Below, in pieces: positions 5,417-11,153 of a stretch of 11,153 bases of DNA (positions are counted from its first letter, which is position 1; every line of letters begins with the position of its first letter). Both the position numbers and the translations under genes were made by a program. The stretch comes from Desulfobacula sp. (GTDB lineage Bacteria > Desulfobacterota > Desulfobacteria > Desulfobacterales > Desulfobacteraceae), in contig JAOZRI010000055.1 of NCBI GenBank assembly GCA_029940235.1, positions 1-11,153 on the forward strand, written 5' to 3'. Under the pieces are notes generated by a model. The model saw only the letters and a program-made list of their open reading frames with translations, made no database searches and had not been told where the DNA came from.

Positions 5417-7411
5417 TTGAATCATTTTTATAAAAATATTTCTCTGTGGCTGGTAATAGTCCTGATGATGGTCATGCTGTATAATATCTTTAATCAGCAG
5501 CAACACACAGGACAGGTGATAGATATAGGTTATTCCCAGTTCCTATCAATGGCTGAAGACGGGCGTATTCAAAATGTTGTAATCCAGGGCCAGGACCTGT
5601 TTTTAACCGATGAAAACGGTGCAAAGTATAAATGTTTTGCACCGGAAGATGGTGATCTGATAAGTTTTCTCAGAAAAAATGGAGTTGCTATAAAGGCCAA
5701 ACCTCCGGCTGAAAACTCCTGGTTCATGTCAATAATTGTCTCCTGGCTGCCCATGATTGTACTGATTGGTGTGTGGATATTTTTCATGCGCCAGATGCAG
5801 GGTGGTGCCGGTGGAGGCAAAGCCCTATCCTTTGGAAAAAGTCGCGCAAGGCTGCTGGATGATAAAGGTGAAAAAGTCACCTTTGATAACGTTGAAGGAA
5901 TTGATGAAGCCAAAGAGGAGTTGACTGAGATTGTGGATTTTCTAAAAAATCCAAAAAAATATACACGACTTGGGGGACGAATTCCCAAAGGTGTGCTGCT
6001 TGTAGGGAATCCCGGAACTGGCAAGACTCTCCTTTCACGGGCTGTTGCAGGAGAAGCAGGAGTACCTTTTTTTACCATCAGTGGTTCTGATTTTGTTGAA
6101 ATGTTTGTGGGTGTCGGAGCCTCAAGGGTAAGAGATCTATTTGCCCAGGGAAAAAAGAATGCACCATGTATTATATTTATTGATGAAATTGATGCAGTGG
6201 GACGACAAAGGGGTGCAGGTCTTGGTGGAGGACATGATGAAAGAGAACAGACCCTTAATCAACTGCTTGTTGAAATGGATGGTTTTGAATCCAATGAAGG
6301 CGTTATTCTCATGGCTGCCACCAACCGGGCAGATGTATTAGACCCAGCTCTTCTCAGACCTGGACGTTTTGATCGTCAGGTCATGGTGGATATGCCTGAT
6401 ATCAGAGGTCGTGAAGGTATTTTAAAGGTTCATATGAAAAAGACACCTTTAGATGACGATGTGGATCCTGTCATTCTTGCAAAGGGAACTCCAGGGTTTT
6501 CCGGAGCAGACCTTGAAAATCTTGTTAACGAAGCAGCCCTTCTTGCAGCCAAGCGGGGGCATGAAAAACTGACCATGAAAGATTTTGAGGACTCAAAAGA
6601 TAAAGTTTACATGGGCCTTGAAAGAAAATCCAAAGTTATCAAGGAAGAAGAGAAAAGGACAACTGCCTATCATGAAGGCGGGCATGCTCTTGTGGCAAGG
6701 TTTCTGCCAAATACCGATACTGTTAATAAAATAACCATTATACCAAGGGGCAGGGCAGCTGGTGTCACCTGGTTTCTTCCAGAAGAGGGAGATTTTAAAT
6801 ACAAGGATCAGCTTGAAAATGAGCTTGCAATTGCCTATGGAGGCCGTGTTGCTGAAGAGATAATTTTTAAAAGAATCAGTACGGGAGCATCCAATGATAT
6901 CAAGCAGGCAAGCAAACTTGCAAACTCTATGGTCAGGACATTTGGCATGGGTGACAACTTAGCGCCTCTCTCCTATGAAGACCACAATGATAATATTTTT
7001 ATAGGTCGTGAAATGACCCAGGCAAAAGCCTATTCCGAAGAGACCGCAAGACAAATCGATGCTGAAGTAGCTTTAATTATCAACCAGGCATACAAAACTG
7101 CAAAAGAAATTCTTGAAGATAATATTGAACTGCTCCATGCATTGACTGATCTTCTTATTGAAAAAGAGACTGTACTTGGACCGGAACTTGACGACCTGAT
7201 TGCATCCATACGACCGGAGTTTGATTTTTTTGGAAAAAAGAACACCTATACAAAACCTCAAAGACCCAATAAGCCAAGAGAGCAAACACAATCAGAAACT
7301 AAGGAAAAGCCAGAGGATATTAAAAAAGAGGATATTAAAATTGTTGATGAAGCTGATATAAAAAAAGATGAGACTGCTTCTGATAAAACAGATGGTAAGG
7401 AAGATAAATAA
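5417..7411 (+). CDS. ftsH: ATP-dependent zinc metalloprotease FtsH
   Basis: FtsH is the membrane-anchored AAA+ protease that degrades misfolded membrane proteins and short-lived regulators. The order is: N-terminal transmembrane helix (about residues 9-25), a periplasmic FtsH_ext domain, and a second helix (about 103-125). The AAA+ module follows, with Walker A GNPGTGKT (197-204), Walker B IIFIDEID (252-259) and the arginine-finger region [10 protein letters not shown]. The peptidase has HEGGH (419-423) with Asp494 as probable third zinc ligand. The 664 residues end in a Lys/Glu/Asp-rich tail of about 55 residues containing the repeated DNA word AAAGAGGATATTAAA. The start is a TTG (5417-5419) with GAGAGG upstream, and the first transmembrane segment begins right after it. 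It follows tilS and leads into folP 17 nt later. Confidence 0.98.
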   Translation: MNHFYKNISLWLVIVLMMVMLYNIFNQQQHTGQVIDIGYSQFLSMAEDGRIQNVVIQGQDLFLTDENGAKYKCFAPEDGDLISFLRKNGVAIKAKPPAENSWFMSIIVSWLPMIVLIGVWIFFMRQMQGGAGGGKALSFGKSRARLLDDKGEKVTFDNVEGIDEAKEELTEIVDFLKNPKKYTRLGGRIPKGVLLVGNPGTGKTLLSRAVAGEAGVPFFTISGSDFVEMFVGVGASRVRDLFAQGKKNAPCIIFIDEIDAVGRQRGAGLGGGHDEREQTLNQLLVEMDGFESNEGVILMAATNRADVLDPALLRPGRFDRQVMVDMPDIRGREGILKVHMKKTPLDDDVDPVILAKGTPGFSGADLENLVNEAALLAAKRGHEKLTMKDFEDSKDKVYMGLERKSKVIKEEEKRTTAYHEGGHALVARFLPNTDTVNKITIIPRGRAAGVTWFLPEEGDFKYKDQLENELAIAYGGRVAEEIIFKRISTGASNDIKQASKLANSMVRTFGMGDNLAPLSYEDHNDNIFIGREMTQAKAYSEETARQIDAEVALIINQAYKTAKEILEDNIELLHALTDLLIEKETVLGPELDDLIASIRPEFDFFGKKNTYTKPQRPNKPREQTQSETKEKPEDIKKEDIKIVDEADIKKDETASDKTDGKEDK

Positions 7412-7428
7412 TCATAAGATAGTATATA

Positions 7429-8295
7429 ATGTCACAATTTTCACTTCAATTTAATAATTTTAACCTGGAACTTGGGTTCCGAACATGTATCATGGGAATT
7501 TTAAATGCCACCCCGGATTCATTTTCCGACGGCGGCAGATTCAATACCTTTGAAACAGCAGTAGAACAGGGAATCAAACTTGCTGAAGATGGAGCACATA
7601 TTCTTGATATTGGTGGTGAATCTTCAAGACCTTTTGCAACACCGGTTTCAGAGCAGGAGGAACTTGACAGAGTCATACCTGTGATTGAAAACCTTTCAAA
7701 ACTTATTAATATTCCCATTTCCATTGATACTGTAAAATCCAATGTTGCAAAAGAAGCACTTAATGCCGGAGCTTCCATTATCAATGATATCTCTGCTTTT
7801 GAAAAAGACCCTGCCATGGCTGATCTTGTTGCCAAAAGAGATATACCTGTTGTTCTCATGCACATGAAGGGAACTCCGAAAACAATGCAGATTGATCCTG
7901 GCTATGATGATTTAATGTTTGAAATCACAGATTATCTAAAATCCAGAGCAGAATATGCAATACAAAAAGGCATACAAAAAAAAAACATAATACTTGATCC
8001 AGGCATTGGTTTTGGCAAAACCATTGAACATAATCTTGTTATTATAAATCATCTTGTAAAAATTACAGATCTTGGTTTTCCAGTTCTCATGGGTCCTTCA
8101 CGAAAATCATTTATTCAAAACATTCTCAGTAAAAAAGAGAATGTCAAAATTGATTCAGACAATATCAAAACTCAATACGGCACCATGGCTGCTGTTGCTG
8201 CATCTATACTCAATGGAGCTCACATTGTACGGGTACATGATGTTGAAAAAGTAAAATCTTTTACCCATATTATAGATTCAATCTCCAATGCATAA
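7429..8295 (+). CDS. folP: Dihydropteroate synthase FolP
   Basis: FolP condenses dihydropterin pyrophosphate with p-aminobenzoate to make dihydropteroate, a folate precursor and the sulfonamide target. The TIM-barrel signatures are all present. MGILNATPDSFSDGG (residues 22-36) carries the metal- and phosphate-binding Asn26. DIGGESSRP (60-68), LDPGIGFGKT (from Asp190) and GPSRKSF with Arg225 and Lys226 bind the pterin and the pyrophosphate. The length of 288 residues is normal. The start at 7429 has a poor ribosome binding site, so translation may be coupled to ftsH, whose stop is 17 nt upstream. Its stop overlaps the start of the YbbR-domain gene by 8 nt. In many bacteria cdaA (diadenylate cyclase) lies between folP and ybbR; here it is absent. 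Confidence 0.97.
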   Translation: MSQFSLQFNNFNLELGFRTCIMGILNATPDSFSDGGRFNTFETAVEQGIKLAEDGAHILDIGGESSRPFATPVSEQEELDRVIPVIENLSKLINIPISIDTVKSNVAKEALNAGASIINDISAFEKDPAMADLVAKRDIPVVLMHMKGTPKTMQIDPGYDDLMFEITDYLKSRAEYAIQKGIQKKNIILDPGIGFGKTIEHNLVIINHLVKITDLGFPVLMGPSRKSFIQNILSKKENVKIDSDNIKTQYGTMAAVAASILNGAHIVRVHDVEKVKSFTHIIDSISNA

Positions 8296-9214
8296 ATCCA
8301 GGTTTCTCTTAATTGTCATGCTTCTTTTTTTGGTAGCTTGTACCACAGAACCTGTGGAGACAGATCTTCTTCTTCCCGTTGATTTTTCCAATATCCCTAA
8401 TAATATGATTTTAACTGATTTTCATACTGATAAGATAGAAATCAAGATCCAGGCTGCTCCCAAATTAATGGAACTTACCAACAAAGAAAATATCCGCTAT
8501 ACAGTGGATTTATATACTGATCTTGAATTTGACCCTGCAGGCGCTTCTGATTCCATAGAACCTGGTGCATATTTAATTCCGGTGGAGTTAAAACGAATTC
8601 CCATGAATCCTGGAATAACAATTTTAAGTATTAACCCCTCTTATTTAAGTGTTCAGCTTGAAAAAAAAATTGATAAAACATTTAAAATTACCACACCCTA
8701 TGAAGGTCTGCCCGCCAAAGGATATATTGCCCTTGAGCCTATTATAACTCCCAACAATATAAAATTAACAGGTGCAGCTCCTTTTATTAACTCCATTAAA
8801 ATTTTAAAAACAAAACCCATTGATCTTGCCAATGCAAAAAAAACTTTTCAAAAAAATATACCTCTTGACCTTAATAATACATCTGTAATTTCATCACCTG
8901 ATCATATCATCTCTGTAAAAATTCCAATTGTTCAGCAATTGATTTCAAAGACAATAGAAAATATTCCCATACAGATATATAATTGCCCTGCCCCTGCAGA
9001 TTCTGCAAATATTGCACCTTCAAAAATCACAATCAAGATTAAAGGTCCTTTTGAGGCTTTGAACAACAAAGAAATTATGGATCAGATATATTCATTTATT
9101 GACATGAAAGATTTAAAACCAGGAGTATATGCCCGGCATGCATATATTAACATCCCTGTGGGTTTAATAATGACAGATGCCACGCCACAGGTATTTACCA
9201 TAAAAATAGAGTGA
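8288..9214 (+). CDS. YbbR/CdaR-domain lipoprotein
   Basis: A 308-residue exported protein with three YbbR-like repeats. The N-terminus is a lipoprotein signal: a basic MHKSR, a hydrophobic stretch and the lipobox LVAC with Cys18 as the lipidated residue. YbbR repeats are visible as strand-rich units. The clearest is the middle one, with GLPAKGYIALEPIITPNN and LTGAAP, each followed by an LxxxxxxF and LDL-type segment. The last begins near ENIPIQIYN and ends in VFTIKIE. In Firmicutes the YbbR protein CdaR is a membrane protein that regulates the c-di-AMP synthase CdaA; here there is no cdaA neighbour and the anchor is a lipid rather than a helix. The ATG lies within the end of folP with no clear ribosome binding site, so translational coupling is likely. 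The function is not established. Confidence 0.85.
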   Translation: MHKSRFLLIVMLLFLVACTTEPVETDLLLPVDFSNIPNNMILTDFHTDKIEIKIQAAPKLMELTNKENIRYTVDLYTDLEFDPAGASDSIEPGAYLIPVELKRIPMNPGITILSINPSYLSVQLEKKIDKTFKITTPYEGLPAKGYIALEPIITPNNIKLTGAAPFINSIKILKTKPIDLANAKKTFQKNIPLDLNNTSVISSPDHIISVKIPIVQQLISKTIENIPIQIYNCPAPADSANIAPSKITIKIKGPFEALNNKEIMDQIYSFIDMKDLKPGVYARHAYINIPVGLIMTDATPQVFTIKIE

Positions 9215-9215
9215 A

Positions 9216-9228
9216 CTGCCATTGGCAG
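9216..9228 (+). other. Small hairpin after the ybbR stop
   Basis: CTGCC (9216-9220) and GGCAG (9224-9228) pair around a 3-nt loop, starting one base after the TGA of the YbbR-domain gene. No T-run follows, so it is not a clear intrinsic terminator. It could slow exonucleases or pause transcription. Confidence 0.35.
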
Positions 9229-9235
9229 ATCTGTT

Positions 9236-9259
9236 CTTTCACCCAGGTTGGGGTGAGAG
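9236..9259 (+). other. Hairpin in the ybbR-coaX gap
   Basis: CTTTCACCC (9236-9244) and GGGTGAGAG (9251-9259) form a 9-bp stem with one G-T wobble and a 6-nt loop. It is stable-looking but lacks a following T-run, so it is more likely an RNA-processing or stability element than a strong terminator. With the hairpin at 9216-9228 it fills the otherwise empty 88-nt gap before coaX. Confidence 0.45.
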
Positions 9260-9302
9260 GCATAATAAGAGTTTGAAAAATTAATATAATAAGGAGAATC
9301 TC

Positions 9303-10082
9303 ATGCTTCTTGTGATTGATGTGGGTAATACAAATACAGTTATAGGTGTTTATAACGATGATACTCTTGAACAGGACTGGCGGATTCGAACAATACGGGA
9401 TACAACAGCTGATGAATTTAATATCCTTGCCAACTCACTTTTTGCAGACAAAAACCTTGAACGTGAAAAAATCACAAAAACCATTATCTCCTCGGTTGTT
9501 CCGTCAGCTGTTCCCATATTAAATGCTTTTTGTGAAAGATATTTAAAATTAACGCCCACATGGATAAATCCTGATTCTGTGAAAAAATTGATGCCTATTT
9601 TATATAATAACCCCAATGAAGTCGGCCCGGACAGAATTGTGAATGCAATAGCTGCCTATGCTATATATAAAACAGCCATGATAATTATTGATTTTGGAAC
9701 TGCCACAACTTTTGATGTCATATCCAGTAAAGGAGAATACCTTGGTGGAGCAATTGTCCCGGGTGTCATGATTTCTTCCGAAGCTCTTTTTCAAAAAGCA
9801 TCCAGACTTCCCAGAGTAGAAATATTCAAAGCCCCTGGCAGGGTTATTGGTAAAGATACAATTGAAAGTATAAAATCCGGTATTATATATGGGAATGCTG
9901 CCATGGTGGATGGCATGGTTGAAAGAATGGCAAAGGAGATGGAAACAAAACCAAAAATCCTGGCCACAGGCGGACTGGCTCCTTTAATTGCAGGCGCATC
10001 CCACACCATTGAAAAGATAGAGCAGTCACTGACACTGGATGGTCTGAAAATCATCAGTAATTTTATTGAGAATGGGTCGTGA
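9303..10082 (+). CDS. coaX: Type III pantothenate kinase CoaX
   Basis: CoaX phosphorylates pantothenate, the first committed step of coenzyme A synthesis. It is a cytoplasmic ASKHA-fold enzyme that needs a monovalent cation and is not feedback-inhibited by CoA in characterised members. Seen here: the phosphate-binding DVGNTNT at residues 6-12, GPDR at 108-111 (pantothenate/catalytic region), DFGTATTFD with Asp130, the GGAIVPGV segment, and ATGGLAPLI near the C-terminus. Its 259 residues match the family. The ATG at 9303 is preceded by AAGGAGAA at good spacing. It follows the YbbR gene in the same direction after two small hairpins, and its TGA overlaps the GTG start of the next gene by 4 nt. 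Confidence 0.97.
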   Translation: MLLVIDVGNTNTVIGVYNDDTLEQDWRIRTIRDTTADEFNILANSLFADKNLEREKITKTIISSVVPSAVPILNAFCERYLKLTPTWINPDSVKKLMPILYNNPNEVGPDRIVNAIAAYAIYKTAMIIIDFGTATTFDVISSKGEYLGGAIVPGVMISSEALFQKASRLPRVEIFKAPGRVIGKDTIESIKSGIIYGNAAMVDGMVERMAKEMETKPKILATGGLAPLIAGASHTIEKIEQSLTLDGLKIISNFIENGS

Positions 10083-11153
10083 AAAACCTTTTTATTCTAT
10101 TTTTAATTTTTCTCTATTCTCCTTACACTTTTGCTCTTGAACCAGAAGAAGTCCTTGTTGTTGCAAACCTTAATGTAAAAGAGAGTAAAAAACTTGCCCG
10201 ATTCTATATGGACAAAAGACAGATCCCCAAAAAAAATCTTGTTTTACTGTCCATTACGGATAAAGAGACCTGCACCAGGGATGAATATACAAAAACAGCC
10301 ATTCCCCCCATAAGAGAATTCTTAAATCATAACAATCATATAAGAGCTATTGTCACAATATTTGGAGTTCCCCTGAAGATTGCCTCTCCCGGTCGAACCA
10401 AAGCTGAAAAAACAAAATTACACAGGCTTGATAAATTAAAACAAAAACTTGAAAATCAACTGTTTCAAGATGAAACTATTGAAGCAAAAGCCAAGTCAGG
10501 AGAATCATCTAAATTATCAGATATAAAAAAAGAGATATCAGACTTTAAAAAATCAATCGACAAGGTGGCATCTTTTGATTCTGAATTAAGCCTTGTTAAA
10601 AAGGATAATTATGATCTTAATATGTGGCTGCCAAATCCATATTACCTCGGGTTTAGAAACCAGCCCCTTGATATCAAGCGTTCTGAAGTTTTAATGACAA
10701 GCAGACTTGATGGTGCCAGCGCAAAGATTGTAAAACGCATTATCAATGATACCATTGAAGCTGAAAAACAAGGAATCAAAGGTTCAGCATATTTTGATGC
10801 AAGGTGGAAAGACCCAGGCCAAGAAAAAAAACTTGAGGGCTATGCTTTCTATGACAGATCCATCCATGGAGCATCACAACTTCTTTTAAAAGAGAAAAGA
10901 ATCAATGTTGTACTCAATGATGAAAACACCTTATTTCAAGATGGGCAATGTCCTGATGCTGCACTTTACTGCGGCTGGTACAGCCTTGCAAAATACATTG
11001 ATTCCTTTAAATGGGTAAAAGGATCTGTGGGATATCACATTGCAAGTTCAGAGTGTACAACCTTAAAAAAAAAACACAGCCAGGTGTGGTGTAAAAAGAT
11101 GCTGGACAATGGGATTGCAGCAACAATAGGCCCTGTGGGAGAACCTTATGTCC
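10079..11153 (+). CDS. TIGR03790-like secreted protein, 3' truncated by window end
   Basis: An open frame of 358 codons running off the window edge. It starts at a GTG (10079-10081) within the GTGA overlap with coaX, which implies translational coupling. The first 20 residues form a signal peptide (MKNLFILFLIFL then SPYTFA, likely cleaved before LEPEE), so the product is exported. EEVLVVANLNVKESKKLARFYM and, near the visible end, SVGYHIASSECTTL plus IAATIGPVGEPY resemble the uncharacterised TIGR03790 family found in deltaproteobacteria and others (recognised from memory). A Lys/Glu-rich segment near residues 105-175 may be coiled coil and looks like an insertion. No enzyme activity is known. 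The stop codon and C-terminus lie outside the window. Confidence 0.8.
   Translation, partial: MKNLFILFLIFLYSPYTFALEPEEVLVVANLNVKESKKLARFYMDKRQIPKKNLVLLSITDKETCTRDEYTKTAIPPIREFLNHNNHIRAIVTIFGVPLKIASPGRTKAEKTKLHRLDKLKQKLENQLFQDETIEAKAKSGESSKLSDIKKEISDFKKSIDKVASFDSELSLVKKDNYDLNMWLPNPYYLGFRNQPLDIKRSEVLMTSRLDGASAKIVKRIINDTIEAEKQGIKGSAYFDARWKDPGQEKKLEGYAFYDRSIHGASQLLLKEKRINVVLNDENTLFQDGQCPDAALYCGWYSLAKYIDSFKWVKGSVGYHIASSECTTLKKKHSQVWCKKMLDNGIAATIGPVGEPYV

Noticed and set aside
9212..9256. TGA of the YbbR gene followed by a hairpin, considered as another selenocysteine site
   Set aside because: The protein already ends in a typical final YbbR strand (VFTIKIE). The 14 codons after the TGA look like no conserved extension, and the first hairpin begins one base after the TGA, too close for a SECIS.

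Overview
The window looks like chromosomal DNA from an AT-rich, anaerobic, mercury-methylating bacterium. It most resembles the Desulfobacterales (Desulfobacula, Desulfobacter or Desulfobacterium-like sulfate reducers). That placement is inferred from gene content: hgcA and hgcB are present, the first with the diagnostic NVWCAAGK cap-helix motif, next to a tilS-ftsH-folP-ybbR-coaX cluster and a TIGR03790-like protein. No rRNA, tRNA, insertion sequence, CRISPR array or phage gene is visible.

Layout. Positions 67-1583 (minus strand) hold a TetR-family regulator followed by a short-chain dehydrogenase, probably one transcription unit, with GAAC-type inverted repeats upstream of the regulator. 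Positions 1813-2118 (minus strand) hold a YhbY-type ribosome-assembly RNA-binding protein with a TTG start and a good extended -10 promoter. From 2275 onward everything is on the plus strand: a strong sigma70-like promoter, a 71-aa heavy-metal-associated (HMA) domain protein, hgcA, hgcB, tilS, a second promoter, ftsH, folP, a YbbR-domain lipoprotein, coaX, and a secreted TIGR03790-like protein cut off by the window end. Spacing is tight, with overlaps folP/ybbR (8 nt) and coaX/TIGR03790 (4 nt).

Main finding. The hgcB frame appears to stop after 74 residues at a TGA (4026-4028). That TGA lies where the conserved essential Cys of HgcB (Cys73 of Desulfovibrio/Pseudodesulfovibrio ND132, from memory) is expected. 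The same frame continues past it for 23 codons and ends in the family's C-terminal vicinal Cys pair (GGCC, then TGA at 4098-4100). This gives a 98-residue protein, the normal HgcB length. A 7-bp hairpin with a GGTG loop lies 10 nt after the TGA, with spacing and a loop context (AGGTGT) very like the E. coli fdhF SECIS (AGGUCU). The simplest reading is that this HgcB is a selenoprotein with Sec75 replacing the Hg-handling Cys. Ordinary gene calling would record it as truncated and would place the tilS start inside its C-terminus.

How the genes may work together. HgcA (corrinoid methyltransferase with a membrane domain) and HgcB (2[4Fe-4S] ferredoxin that re-reduces it and handles Hg) make methylmercury. 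The HMA protein just upstream, apparently in the same operon, could buffer or deliver a soft metal such as Cu or Hg(II). The downstream genes are housekeeping: tRNA-Ile lysidinylation, membrane proteolysis, folate synthesis, a YbbR lipoprotein, and the first step of CoA synthesis.
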